Assembly (NCBI GenBank): GCA_020248665.1
Contig: JADCHE010000047.1
Span: 1-53,607, forward strand
Origin: Burkholderiales bacterium
Lineage (GTDB): Bacteria; Pseudomonadota; Gammaproteobacteria; Burkholderiales; Burkholderiaceae_E
Direction of reading: 5' to 3'
DNA: 53,607 nt
The notes under the pieces were generated by a model. That model saw only the letters and a list, made by a program, of their open reading frames with translations. It was not told the DNA's origin and ran no database searches. Both the position numbers and the translations under genes were made by a program. The first letter of the stretch is position 1; every line of letters starts with the position of its first letter. Positions 10,288 to 19,799 of the stretch are shown here, piece by piece.

Positions 10288-11472
10288 ATGGAGTTCGAGC
10301 TCTGGTGGCTGGTCGTGATCCCGGTGTTCTTCGGGCTCGGCTGGGTCGCGTCGCGGATCGACGCGCGGCATCTGATCCGCCAGTCCTCGCAGCTGCCGGA
10401 CGCGTACTTCAAGGGCCTGAACTTCCTGCTCAACGAGCAGCCCGACAAGGCGATCGACGCGTTCGTCGACGTCGTGAAGCTCGACCCCGAGACCGTCGAG
10501 CTGCACTTCGCGCTCGGCAACCTGTTCCGCCGCCGCGGCGAGACCGACCGCGCGATCCGCGTCCACCAGAGCCTGGTGGGGCGCTCGGACCTGCTGCCCG
10601 AGCAGCGCGAGCATGCGCGGTTCGAGCTCGGGCAGGACTTCCTGCGCGCGGGGCTGCTGGACCGTGCGGAGGACGCGTTCAACCGTCTCGAGGGGACGAG
10701 CTACGCGGCCGCCGCATTGCGCCACCGGCTCGACCTCGCGCAGATGGTCCGCGACTGGCCGCGCGCGATCGAGCTCGCGCGGCAGCTGCAGCGAGACGCG
10801 GCCGACGGCGCGCATCCGCCGATCGCGCACTTCCACTGCGAGCTCGCCCAGCAGGCGCTCGCCGGCAAGGCGCCCGACCGCGACGCGCAGGCCCGCCGCG
10901 AGATCGACCTCGCGCTGCAGGCCGGCCCCGCGCATCCGCGGCCTTGGCTGCTGCGCGGCGAGGCCGCCTTCGCCGCCGACGACGTCGAGGGCGCGATCGC
11001 CGCGTGGACCGAGCTCGAGCGCATCAGCCCCGCGCACCTCGGGCTGATCGGCGAGCGCTGGCTGCAGGCGCACGAGCGCGCGGGCCGGCTCGGCGAAGGC
11101 CTCGCGCGCCTCGAGGCGGTGCTCGCCGAGCACCCGTCGGTCGACGCGCTGCGCGCGGTCGCGCAGGCGCGGGCGCGCCGCGACGGCCCCGCCACGGCCA
11201 TCGCCTGGTTGCGCGCCTCGCTCGCGCGCACGCCGTCGCTGCTCGGCCTGGAGCAGCTGCTCGAGCTGCAGAAGCAGCCTGCGGGCGGCGAGCTCGACGC
11301 GGACATCGCGCTGACCGCGTCGCTGATCCAGAAGCAGGCGGCGCGGTTGTCGCGCTTCGTGTGCGGGCAGTGCGGCTTCAAGGCGCGCCGCTTCTACTGG
11401 CAGTGCCCGGGCTGCAACCACTGGGACAGCTACCCGCCGCGCCGCACCGAGGAGCTCGAGGCCGAGTCGTGA
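10288..11472 (+). CDS. lapB: lipopolysaccharide assembly protein LapB
   Basis: A 394-residue membrane-anchored TPR protein. Residues 4-21 ([18 protein letters not shown]) form the N-terminal anchor, and TPR helices such as [18 protein letters not shown] and [20 protein letters not shown] follow. A C-terminal rubredoxin-like metal knuckle has cysteines at 359, 362, 373 and 376 (CGQCGF and CPGC). In E. coli LapB targets the LPS enzyme LpxC for degradation by FtsH, balancing LPS and phospholipid supply; that role is inferred here from family and position. All hallmark residues are present and the length is normal. It starts 8 bp after lapA. Confidence 0.94.
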   Translation: MEFELWWLVVIPVFFGLGWVASRIDARHLIRQSSQLPDAYFKGLNFLLNEQPDKAIDAFVDVVKLDPETVELHFALGNLFRRRGETDRAIRVHQSLVGRSDLLPEQREHARFELGQDFLRAGLLDRAEDAFNRLEGTSYAAAALRHRLDLAQMVRDWPRAIELARQLQRDAADGAHPPIAHFHCELAQQALAGKAPDRDAQARREIDLALQAGPAHPRPWLLRGEAAFAADDVEGAIAAWTELERISPAHLGLIGERWLQAHERAGRLGEGLARLEAVLAEHPSVDALRAVAQARARRDGPATAIAWLRASLARTPSLLGLEQLLELQKQPAGGELDADIALTASLIQKQAARLSRFVCGQCGFKARRFYWQCPGCNHWDSYPPRRTEELEAES

Positions 11473-11500
11473 GCCGAACGGCCTACGACCTCGGCACGGC

Positions 11501-11529
11501 TTGGTCGGCGCGGAGCGCTCCGCTACATT
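11501..11529 (+). promoter_or_regulatory. weak sigma-70-type promoter for the ComEA-like gene
   Basis: TTGGTC at 11501-11506 and TACATT at 11524-11529 with a 17-bp spacer, about 40 bp before the start. The -10 is a good match and the -35 is poor (three of six). Confidence 0.35.
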
Positions 11530-11567
11530 CGTCGCGTGTCCTCGATGCCTCGATGCGGGAGTCGACG

Positions 11568-11990
11568 ATGAGACCGACACGGATGCTGCGATCCACGCTG
11601 CTCTGCACGCTGCTCGCGTGCCTCGCGCCCGAGTCCGCGCTGGCTGCGGTGAACGCGAACACCGCGTCGCCGGACGAGCTTCGCATCGTGCGCGGCATCG
11701 GTCCGTCGATCGCCCAGCGCATCGTCGACGAGCGGCGTCGCGGCGCCTACTCGAGTCTCGACGACCTTCAGGCGCGGGTGCGTGGCGTCGGCGAGGCGAG
11801 CGTGCGCAAGATGGCCGCGGGTGGCCTCGTGGTCGGTGCCGCAGGTGGCGTCGGTGCCGCGGGCGCGACCCCGGTGGCCGCGCGCCCGCGGGCAGAGCTG
11901 ATCGAGGGTCGGGCCCGCGACGTGTCGCCAGCGCCCGCCCGCCGCGCGCGTGCTCCGCACGCGCCGCGCAACGTCGAGGCGGCACGATGA
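11568..11990 (+). CDS. ComEA-like helix-hairpin-helix protein
   Basis: A 140-residue secreted or periplasmic protein. A signal peptide (to about residue 27, ...[13 protein letters not shown]) is followed by a ComEA-type double helix-hairpin-helix at about 28-85, with [23 protein letters not shown] and [10 protein letters not shown]. In competent bacteria ComEA binds incoming DNA in the periplasm; type IV pilus genes are also present in this window, but the link is inference. The C-terminal 50 residues are Ala-, Arg- and Pro-rich and probably unstructured. ATG at 11568 is chosen because GGGAG lies 6 nt upstream. The stop overlaps the ubiA start (ATGA), an unusual partner. Confidence 0.82.
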   Translation: MRPTRMLRSTLLCTLLACLAPESALAAVNANTASPDELRIVRGIGPSIAQRIVDERRRGAYSSLDDLQARVRGVGEASVRKMAAGGLVVGAAGGVGAAGATPVAARPRAELIEGRARDVSPAPARRARAPHAPRNVEAAR

Positions 11991-12868
11991 GTTCGGTACG
12001 TCCGAGCGCTGCCGCGCCGCGCTGGCTGCTCTACGCGCGGCTGCTGCGCCTTCACAGGCCGATCGGCACGCTGCTGCTGCTGTGGCCGACGCTGTGGGCG
12101 CTGTTCGTCGCCGGGCACGGTGCGCCGCCCGCATACGTTCTGGTCGCGTTCTGCGTCGGCACGCTGCTGATGCGCTCGGCCGGCTGCGCGATCAACGACT
12201 GGGCCGACCGCGACTTCGACCGCCACGTCGAGCGCACCGCCGAGCGGCCGCTGACTGCCGGGCTGATCCGACCCGGCGAGGCGCTCGCGCTGTTCGTCGT
12301 GCTGTCGCTGGTGTCGTTCCTGCTGGTGCTGCCGCTCAACGGGCTGACGATCGGCCTGGCGTTCGTCGGCGCGTTCCTCGCGGCGAGCTACCCGTTCACC
12401 AAGCGCTTCGTCGCGATCCCGCAGGCCTATCTCGGCATCGCCTTCGGCTTCGGCATCCCGATGGCCTGGGCGGCGATCCAGGGCGCGCTGCCGCTGTCGT
12501 CGTGGGCGATGCTCGCCGCGAACGTGTTCTGGGCGATCGCCTACGACACCGAGTACGCGATGGTCGATCGCGACGACGACCTCAAGATCGGCATCCGCAC
12601 GTCCGCGATCACCTTCGGCCGCTTCGACGTCGCCGCAGTGATGGCCTCGTACGCGGCGTCGCTCGCGCTGCTCGCGTGGGTCGGCCGCCTCGAGGAGCTC
12701 GGCCCGGCCTACTACGCGGGACTCGTCGTCGCCGCGGGCATCGCCGCCTACCACTGGACGCTGATCCGCGACCGCGGCCGCGAAGGCTGCTTCCGCGCGT
12801 TCAACCACAACACCTGGTTCGGCGCGGCAGTGTTCGCGGGCATCGCCGTCGACTTCGTGCTCGCCTGA
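11987..12868 (+). CDS. ubiA: 4-hydroxybenzoate octaprenyltransferase
   Basis: A 293-residue integral membrane prenyltransferase that attaches the polyprenyl tail to 4-hydroxybenzoate in ubiquinone synthesis. Both aspartate-rich Mg-diphosphate motifs are present: NDWADRDFD at 70-78 and [13 protein letters not shown] at 186-198. [20 protein letters not shown] and YPFTKRF are also typical. Seven to nine hydrophobic helices can be seen. The start overlaps the stop of the ComEA-like gene by ATGA. It converges on proC, with 20 bp between them. Confidence 0.95.
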   Translation: MSSVRPSAAAPRWLLYARLLRLHRPIGTLLLLWPTLWALFVAGHGAPPAYVLVAFCVGTLLMRSAGCAINDWADRDFDRHVERTAERPLTAGLIRPGEALALFVVLSLVSFLLVLPLNGLTIGLAFVGAFLAASYPFTKRFVAIPQAYLGIAFGFGIPMAWAAIQGALPLSSWAMLAANVFWAIAYDTEYAMVDRDDDLKIGIRTSAITFGRFDVAAVMASYAASLALLAWVGRLEELGPAYYAGLVVAAGIAAYHWTLIRDRGREGCFRAFNHNTWFGAAVFAGIAVDFVLA

Positions 12869-12888
12869 CGGCGGGTGGCGCGTCCAGC

Positions 12889-13725
12889 TCAGGCCGACGC
12901 GCCGAACTCCCGTCCGAGCTCCTCGGAGCGCCGGCACGCGGCGGCCATCGCGTCGGCCACCATCGACGGCAGCCCGCGCTCGGCCATCACCGCCAGGCCC
13001 GCAGCGGTGGTGCCGCCCTTGGAGGTGACCCGCTCGCGCAGCACCGAGGGCGGCTCGTCCGAGGTCGACGCGAGCTGCGCCGCGCCGAGCGCGGTCTGCA
13101 GCGCGAGCCGCCGCGCCTGCTCCGGGCTCAGCCCGAGCGCGACGCCCCCCTCGATCATCGACTCGATGAACCGGAACACGTAGGCCGGGCCGCTGCCACT
13201 CAGCGCGGTCACCGCGTCGAGCTTCGACTCGTCGTCCACCCAGACCGCGATCCCGACCGCGCCCACGATCGACTCGGCGAGCCGGCGATCCGCGTCGGAG
13301 GTGCCGGGGAACGCGGCCAGACCGGTCGCGCCGAGGCCGACCAGCGCCGGCGTGTTCGGCATCGTGCGCACGATCCGCGCGTGGCCGCCGAGCCAGCGCG
13401 ACACGTCGGCTGCGCGCACGCCGGCCGCGACCGACAGCAGCAGCGGCGCGCGCAGGTGCGGCGCGATCGCGGTGACCGCCTCGCGCATCTGCTGCGGCTT
13501 GACCGCGAGCACGACGACGTCGGCGTCGAGCGCGGTGGCCGACGGCGACGCGTGCGTCGCGATGCCGAAGCGCGAGGCGAGCGAGGCGCGCTGTGCCTCG
13601 GACGGATCGATCGCGGCGATGCGCGCAGCGGTCGCGCCACGTGCCACGAGGCCGCCGATCAGCGCGGCGGCCATGTTGCCGCCGCCGACGAAGGCGATGC
13701 GGACGGACTGGATCGGATCGGTCAT
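12889..13725 (-). CDS. proC: pyrroline-5-carboxylate reductase
   Basis: A 278-residue enzyme for the last step of proline synthesis, reducing pyrroline-5-carboxylate with NAD(P)H. The Rossmann motif is FVGGGNMAAALIGGL at the N terminus (GGGNMA 14-19). RTMPNTPALVGLGATGL and ALSGSGPAYVFRFIE are the conserved dinucleotide and substrate motifs, and TSKGGTTAAGL is the C-terminal signature. The start at 13725 has GGAG 7 nt upstream and shares TGATG with the stop of murJ, so it is translationally coupled to murJ; this pairing does not suggest a shared pathway. The first gene of proline synthesis proA lies about 9 kb away. Confidence 0.94.
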   Translation of the reverse strand: MTDPIQSVRIAFVGGGNMAAALIGGLVARGATAARIAAIDPSEAQRASLASRFGIATHASPSATALDADVVVLAVKPQQMREAVTAIAPHLRAPLLLSVAAGVRAADVSRWLGGHARIVRTMPNTPALVGLGATGLAAFPGTSDADRRLAESIVGAVGIAVWVDDESKLDAVTALSGSGPAYVFRFIESMIEGGVALGLSPEQARRLALQTALGAAQLASTSDEPPSVLRERVTSKGGTTAAGLAVMAERGLPSMVADAMAAACRRSEELGREFGASA

Positions 13726-15281
13726 CAGGAGTCTCCGGAGCGACGCACGAACTGGCGGGGCCGCAGGCCGAGCGCGGCCAACGTGCCGAGGTAGAGGGCG
13801 GCGCCCGCGCCGACGAGGCCGAGCACCAGGGCCGCGCGTGTCAGCGGCTCGGCCTTCATCGCGACCCAGTCGAAGCGCGGGACCGCGACCGCGAGCAGCG
13901 CGGCGAGCACGACGAGCGCGACCGCGAGCTTCGCTCCGAACGCGAGCCATCCGGGCTGCGGGCGGTAGATGCCACGCCGCATCAGGCCGGCGAGCAGCAG
14001 CGCGGCGTTGACCGTCGCCGCGACCGAGATCGACAGCGCGAGCCCGGCGTGGCCGAAGGCCGGCACGAACGCGACGTTCAGGGCCTGCGTGACCGCGAGC
14101 ACGACCAGTGCGATCCTGAACGGCGTGCGCACGTCCTGCTTGCCGTAGAAGCCCGGCGCGAGGATCTTGACCGCGATCAGCCCCAGCAGGCCGACCGAGT
14201 ACGCGAGCACCGCGCGCCCGGTCATCTGCAGGTCCTGCGCGTCGAAGCGTCCGTAGTGGAACAGCAGCGCGGTCAGCGGCTCGGCCATCAGCGCGAGCCC
14301 GACCATGCAGGGCAGCGCGAGCAGCGCCGCGAGCCTCAGTCCCCAGTCGAGCAGCGCCGCGTACTCGTCGCCGCGCCCGGCGGCGTTCGCGCGGGCGAGG
14401 CTGGGCAGCAGCACGGTGCCGAGCGCGACGCCGAGCAGCGCGGTCGGGAACTCCATCAGGCGGTCACCGAACGACACCCACGAGACCGCGCCCGGGCCGA
14501 GCCGCGACGCGATGTGCGTGTTGACGATCAGGCTCACCTGCGCGACCGACACCGCGAGCACCGCCGGCCCCATCTGCCGGACGATCCGGCGCACCTGTGG
14601 GTCCGCGACCGCCGCCTTCAGGTCGAGGCCGATCCGGGGCAGCATGCCGATGCGCAGCAGCGCCGGCACCTGCAGCGCGAGTTGTGCGACGCCACCCGCG
14701 ACCACCCCGGCGGCGAGCGCGTAGATCGGCGGGTCGAAGCGGGGCGACAGGAACAGCGCCGCGCCGATGAACGACAGGTTCAGCAGCACCGGCGTGAAGG
14801 CGGGCACCGCGAATTGCCGCCAGGTGTTCAGCACCCCGGCCGCGAGCGCGACCATCGAGATCAGCAGGATGTACGGGAACATCCATCGGGTCATCACGAC
14901 GCCTGCCTCGAACGCGCCCGGCTCGGCGGCGAGGCCCGAGGCCATCGCCCACACCAGCGCCGGCGCCGCGACGACCCCGAGGGCCGAGACCGCCACCAGC
15001 ACCCAGAACAGCACGGTCGCGACGTGGTCGACGAGCCGGTGCATCGAGGCATCGTCGCCCCCCTCGCGGGCGGCGGCGAGGATCGGTACGAAGGCCTGGG
15101 AGAACGCACCCTCGGCGAACATCCGCCGCAGCAGGTTCGGCAGCCGGAAGGCGACGAAGAACGCGTCGGTCAGCGCGGACGCACCGAAGATCGTCGCCGT
15201 GAGGTTCTCGCGGATCAGGCCGGTGATCCGCGACAGCAGCGTCAGTCCGCTGACCGTCGCGGCCGAGCGCAGCAGGTTCAA
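13725..15281 (-). CDS. murJ: lipid II flippase MurJ
   Basis: A 518-residue polytopic inner-membrane protein (MviN family, about 14 helices) that flips lipid II for peptidoglycan synthesis. It begins MNLLRSAATVSGLTLLSRITGLIREN, followed by FGASALTDAFFVAFRLPNLLRRMFAEGAFSQAFVP; the arginines in these segments are the ones essential in E. coli MurJ. I choose TTG at 15281, with GGAG 7 nt upstream, because the product then begins like other MurJ proteins; the longer frame from TTG 15332 overlaps the rpsT promoter. The stop overlaps the proC start. It is divergent from rpsT, the classic murJ-rpsT arrangement. Confidence 0.94.
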   Translation of the reverse strand: MNLLRSAATVSGLTLLSRITGLIRENLTATIFGASALTDAFFVAFRLPNLLRRMFAEGAFSQAFVPILAAAREGGDDASMHRLVDHVATVLFWVLVAVSALGVVAAPALVWAMASGLAAEPGAFEAGVVMTRWMFPYILLISMVALAAGVLNTWRQFAVPAFTPVLLNLSFIGAALFLSPRFDPPIYALAAGVVAGGVAQLALQVPALLRIGMLPRIGLDLKAAVADPQVRRIVRQMGPAVLAVSVAQVSLIVNTHIASRLGPGAVSWVSFGDRLMEFPTALLGVALGTVLLPSLARANAAGRGDEYAALLDWGLRLAALLALPCMVGLALMAEPLTALLFHYGRFDAQDLQMTGRAVLAYSVGLLGLIAVKILAPGFYGKQDVRTPFRIALVVLAVTQALNVAFVPAFGHAGLALSISVAATVNAALLLAGLMRRGIYRPQPGWLAFGAKLAVALVVLAALLAVAVPRFDWVAMKAEPLTRAALVLGLVGAGAALYLGTLAALGLRPRQFVRRSGDS

Positions 15282-15315
15282 GAACCGGCTCCGCGGCGCC
15301 GCAGACCGTCCCGGC

Positions 15316-15345
15316 TTGCCAGGGCGGTGCAAAGTGCTTTAAGAT
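15316..15345 (+). promoter_or_regulatory. sigma-70 promoter of rpsT
   Basis: TTGCCA (15316-15321, five of six matches) and TAAGAT (15340-15345) separated by 18 bp, followed by an A/T-rich stretch. It lies about 95 bp before the rpsT start, leaving a leader of roughly 90 nt, which fits the known long leaders and autoregulation of rpsT. Confidence 0.6.
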
Positions 15346-15441
15346 TCAAGGCTTTCCCGAATTTTCCGGCATGCAGCCGAGCGCGTCCCCGCAAAGGACG
15401 GACGCGATGCCTGCGGCCCCTCCTGAGAAAGAGATCTTCGC

Positions 15442-15705
15442 ATGGCCAACATCGCTTCGGCTCGCAAGCGCGCCCGCCAGGCCGCCAAGCAGAACGCGCA
15501 CAACTCCAGCCTTCGCTCGCGCCTTCGCACCGCGATCAAGTCGGTCCGCAAGGCCGTTGCCGCCGGCGACAAGACCGCGGCCGCCGCGCAGCTGCGCACC
15601 TCGCAGAGCGTCATCGACTCGATCGCCGACAAGCGGATCATCCACAAGAACGCCGCGTCGCGTTACAAGAGCCGCCTCGCCTCGGCCCTGAAGCGGATGG
15701 CCTGA
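15442..15705 (+). CDS. rpsT: 30S ribosomal protein S20
   Basis: An 87-residue, very basic three-helix protein that binds 16S rRNA during 30S assembly. [21 protein letters not shown] at the start and [20 protein letters not shown] at the end are the S20 signatures. It has the family's normal length. It has its own promoter and is transcribed away from murJ. A GC hairpin follows ten bases after the stop. Confidence 0.97.
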   Translation: MANIASARKRARQAAKQNAHNSSLRSRLRTAIKSVRKAVAAGDKTAAAAQLRTSQSVIDSIADKRIIHKNAASRYKSRLASALKRMA

Positions 15706-15714
15706 CGCTCCGCC

Positions 15715-15737
15715 GGGCGGCGCGACCCGCGCCGCCC
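15715..15737 (+). terminator. hairpin after rpsT
   Basis: A perfect 10-bp GC stem with a 3-nt loop starting 10 bp after the rpsT stop. No T run follows, but position and strength suggest that it ends the rpsT transcript. The remaining bases up to 15912 show no gene. Confidence 0.6.
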
Positions 15738-15912
15738 CTGTGAGAACGGGCCGACGCGCCGAGCGCGACGCCCCGCCCGCGGCACCCCGCCGCGTGGTGC
15801 GCCGGCCGGAGCCGGCCTACCCGACGACTGAACGACTGCACGGCTGCGTACGCCCCGAATGGCGGCGCGCTCGATGGGCTCCGGTCGTGGTCAGGGGCCG
15901 CTAGAGCCCGCG

Positions 15913-16929
15913 TCAGGCCGCCTTGCCCGGCCGCGCCCCGAACAGCGCCGTGCCGACGCGCACGATCGTCGCGCCTTCGGCGATCGCGGCCTCCAGGTCC
16001 CCCGACATCCCCATCGACAGCGTGTCGACCGGCAATCCGGCGGCGCGCATCGCGTCGAACACCGCCCGGACCCGGGCGAACTGCGCGCGCTGCGCGGCCG
16101 GATCGTCGGTCGGCGCCGGGATCGCCATCACGCCCCGCAGCCTCAGCCTCGGCATCGCCGCGATCGCAGCACCGAGCGCGACCGCCTCCGACGGGTCGCA
16201 GCCGCTCTTGGTCGCTTCGCCGCTGACGTCGACCTGCACGCAGACCTGCAGCGGCGCGAGGACCGCGGGGCGCTGCTCCGACAGCCGGCGCGCGACCTTC
16301 TCGCGGTCGACCGAGTGCACCCAGTCGAAGGCCTCGGCGATCGCCTTCGTCTTGTTGGACTGGATGGGGCCGATGAAATGCCAGGACGGCCCGGCGGTCG
16401 CCGGATCCGTGTGCCGGGACGGCCCGGCGGTCGCCGGATCCGTGTGCCAGGACGGCCCGGCGGTCGCCGGATCCGTGTGCCAGGACGGCCCGGCGGTCGC
16501 CGGATCCGTGTGCCAGGACGGCCCGGCGGTCGCCGGATCCGTGTGCCGGGACGGCCCGGCCGAAGCCCCCTCCGGCGATCCTTCCCGGGCCGCCCCCGAC
16601 CGTCCGGACGCCCGAAGTGCCCACCGGTCGCGGACCGCTGCCACCTTGGGCAGGGCTTCCTGCAAATAGTTCTCGCCGAAGGCCCGCTGTCCGGTCGCGG
16701 CGAGCGCGAGCACGGTGTCGGCGTCGAAGGTCTTGCTCACCGCGAGCAGCGCGACGTCCCCGGGCAGGCGCCCGCAGGCCCGTGCGGCCGCGTCGATCCG
16801 GGCGCGGACGGCCGCGTGGCGGTCGCGCAACGTCGCGTCGCCGTCCGTCGCAGCCGGTGACGGGTCTTCGGACGGCGGGGCGGCCGGCGCGTGCGTGGGC
16901 CTAGGATCCTCTTTCACAAGACCGGTCAT
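15913..16929 (-). CDS. YggS/PLPBP-family pyridoxal phosphate homeostasis protein with inserted tandem repeat
   Basis: A PLP-binding, non-enzymatic TIM-barrel protein of the YggS family, which buffers vitamin B6 and affects amino acid pools. The PLP lysine is in LLAVSKTF (Lys66 from the start used). Also present are GQRAFGENYLQEA, WHFIGPIQSNK, VCVQVDVSGEATKSGC, LRLRGVMAIPAP and LSMGMSGDLEAAI. At 338 residues it is about 100 longer than the family norm. Roughly 50 residues are an N-terminal extension of uncertain start, since ATG at 16929 is only 16 bp from the divergent pilT start. Another 55 residues are five copies of an 11-residue unit (HTDPATAGPSW, one copy with R for W) placed exactly before the FIGPIQSNK strand. 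All copies are in frame, so the gene may still be functional. Confidence 0.85.
   Translation of the reverse strand: MTGLVKEDPRPTHAPAAPPSEDPSPAATDGDATLRDRHAAVRARIDAAARACGRLPGDVALLAVSKTFDADTVLALAATGQRAFGENYLQEALPKVAAVRDRWALRASGRSGAAREGSPEGASAGPSRHTDPATAGPSWHTDPATAGPSWHTDPATAGPSWHTDPATAGPSRHTDPATAGPSWHFIGPIQSNKTKAIAEAFDWVHSVDREKVARRLSEQRPAVLAPLQVCVQVDVSGEATKSGCDPSEAVALGAAIAAMPRLRLRGVMAIPAPTDDPAAQRAQFARVRAVFDAMRAAGLPVDTLSMGMSGDLEAAIAEGATIVRVGTALFGARPGKAA
16381..16560. repeat. 33-bp minisatellite inside yggS
   Basis: Five full, back-to-back 33-bp units begin at 16381, 16414, 16447, 16480 and 16513, followed by a 15-bp partial unit from 16546. The units are identical except for an A/G change at the fourth base (G in the unit at 16414 and in the partial unit). 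The unit length is a multiple of three, so the reading frame is kept. There are no spacers, so this is not a CRISPR array. The near-identity of copies points to recent slippage or unequal exchange. Confidence 0.97.
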
Positions 16930-16945
16930 CTCGTTCGGGACATTC

Positions 16946-17989
16946 ATGGACATTGCTGAACTGCTCGCGTTCGCGGTCAAGAACAAGGCGTCGGACCTGC
17001 ACCTGTCGGCGGGCCTGCCGCCGATGATCCGCGTGCACGGTGACGTCCGACGGATCAACCTCCCGCCGATGGAGCACGAAGCGGTGCACGGGTTGATCTA
17101 CGACATCATGAACGACGCGCAGCGCAAGGGCTACGAGGAAAACCTCGAGTGCGACTTCTCGTTCGCGATCCCGGGGCTCGCGCGCTTCCGCGTCAACGCG
17201 TTCCAGCAGCAGCGCGGTGCCGGCGCCGTGATGCGGACGATTCCGTCCAAGATCCTGACGCTCGAGGATCTGAACGCGCCGAAGATCTTCGCCGAGCTCT
17301 CGATGCAGCCGCGCGGCCTGATCCTCGTCACCGGCCCGACCGGCTCGGGCAAGTCGACGACGCTCGCGGGCATGATCAACCACGTGAACGAGAACGTCTA
17401 CGGCCACATCCTGACCGTGGAGGACCCGATCGAGTTCGTGCACGACGCCAAGCGCTGCCTGATCAACCAGCGCGAGGTCGGCCCGCACACGCTGTCGTTC
17501 AGCAACGCGCTGCGCTCGGCGCTGCGCGAGGACCCGGACATCATCCTGGTCGGCGAGTTGCGCGACCTGGAGACGATCCGCCTCGCGCTGACCGCGGCCG
17601 AGACCGGCCACCTGGTGTTCGGCACGCTGCACACCTCGAGCGCGGCCAAGACGATCGACCGGATCATCGACGTGTTCCCGGCGGCCGAGAAGGAGATGAC
17701 GCGGGCGATGCTGTCGGAGTCGCTGAAGGCGGTGATCTCGCAGTCGCTGCTGAAGACCAAGGACGGCGGCGGCCGCGTCGCGGCGCACGAGATCATGATC
17801 GGCACGCCCGCGATCCGGAACCTGATCCGCGAGGCCAAGGTCGCGCAGATGAACGCGTCGATCCAGACCGGCGCGTCGGTCGGCATGCAGACGCTCGACC
17901 AGTGCCTGACCGACCTGGTCCGGCGCAACGTGATCTCGATGGCCGAGGCGCGCAACGCCGCGGCGAACAAGGACAACTTTCCCGGATGA
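16946..17989 (+). CDS. pilT: type IV pilus retraction ATPase PilT
   Basis: A 347-residue hexameric ATPase that powers pilus retraction in twitching motility and DNA uptake. Walker A GPTGSGKST is at 130-138, followed by the Asp box ILTVEDPIEFVH, Walker B IILVGELRDLETI, and the His box TGHLVFGTLHT. The PilT-specific AIRNLIREAK motif is at 289-298 and intact. It starts MDIAELLAFAVKNKASDLHL, as usual. GGGA lies 5 nt before the ATG. It is divergent from yggS, a common neighbour, and 16 bp upstream of pilU. Confidence 0.96.
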   Translation: MDIAELLAFAVKNKASDLHLSAGLPPMIRVHGDVRRINLPPMEHEAVHGLIYDIMNDAQRKGYEENLECDFSFAIPGLARFRVNAFQQQRGAGAVMRTIPSKILTLEDLNAPKIFAELSMQPRGLILVTGPTGSGKSTTLAGMINHVNENVYGHILTVEDPIEFVHDAKRCLINQREVGPHTLSFSNALRSALREDPDIILVGELRDLETIRLALTAAETGHLVFGTLHTSSAAKTIDRIIDVFPAAEKEMTRAMLSESLKAVISQSLLKTKDGGGRVAAHEIMIGTPAIRNLIREAKVAQMNASIQTGASVGMQTLDQCLTDLVRRNVISMAEARNAAANKDNFPG

Positions 17990-18005
17990 CGGGTAGGAGC
18001 AGCTG

Positions 18006-19202
<1,197 letters not shown>

Positions 19203-19334
19203 ACGCCGCGGGGCCCGGTGCCTCGCCGGCATCCGGGGCGTGCGGAACGAGCCCCGGCCCGACCGGCTCGCCCCGGCGCCGCTTGACCCCGGACGTCATC
19301 GCCGGGAGCCCGCCAGGCTGCCAGACTCGCTGCC

Positions 19335-19772
19335 ATGGATACCGCTGCAAGCCGACTCGCCCGCCCCGCGTTTCTGGTCTGCGCGGGCGCGATGGTCGCC
19401 CACGAGGTCGACGCCGCGCTGCGCGCCGAATGGCGACTGCTCTACGGGCTGCGATCGCTGCAGGACGAGATCGCAGCGTCGGCGTTCGTGCTGCTGCACC
19501 TGCCGCTCTGCGTCGCCATCTCGCACCTCGTGGCGCATCCGGACGGCACGGTGCGCGTCCGCGCCCGTGCCGCCTTCTCGGCGTTCGCGGTGGTGCACGC
19601 CGGGCTGCACTGGCGACTGCGGGACGACCCGCTGAGCGACTTCTCCAGCCCGGCGTCGGTCGCGTGCATCGCCGCCGGCGCGATCGGAGGCCTCGCATGG
19701 TTCGCCGCGAACGCCCTGGCTCGCCGCGACGGGCGTCGGACGGACGTCGCGCGGCGTGCCGTGCCGCGCTGA
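19335..19772 (+). CDS. small integral membrane protein (possibly DUF6713-like)
   Basis: A 145-residue protein with about four hydrophobic segments (near residues 10-25, 45-65, 82-95 and 105-128). The conserved-looking signature MVAHEVDAALRAEWRLL, followed by LQDEIAASAFVLLHLPL, is reminiscent of small uncharacterised membrane proteins such as DUF6713; that name is from memory and not certain. No catalytic motif is visible, and the histidines and acids in membrane-adjacent positions could bind a ligand. No clear ribosome-binding site precedes the ATG. It stands alone between pilU and a convergent methyltransferase gene. Confidence 0.65.
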   Translation: MDTAASRLARPAFLVCAGAMVAHEVDAALRAEWRLLYGLRSLQDEIAASAFVLLHLPLCVAISHLVAHPDGTVRVRARAAFSAFAVVHAGLHWRLRDDPLSDFSSPASVACIAAGAIGGLAWFAANALARRDGRRTDVARRAVPR

Positions 19773-19799
19773 TCACGCGGGGCGCCGCCTGGGCACGGC

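Noticed and set aside
9169-11985. Open frame of over 900 codons on the minus strand opposite ihfB-lapA-lapB
   Set aside because: Shadow of known genes on the plus strand, with no domain and with arginine-rich runs.
15282-15332. Longer murJ start at 15332
   Set aside because: It would put the murJ N terminus over the rpsT promoter and adds 17 unmatched residues.
16381-16560. CRISPR-like array
   Set aside because: The 33-bp units are adjacent without spacers and lie in frame inside yggS.
15923-16669. Plus-strand open frame with repeated CQDGPAVAGSV
   Set aside because: It is only the antisense reading of the yggS minisatellite, which stays open because the unit is a multiple of three.
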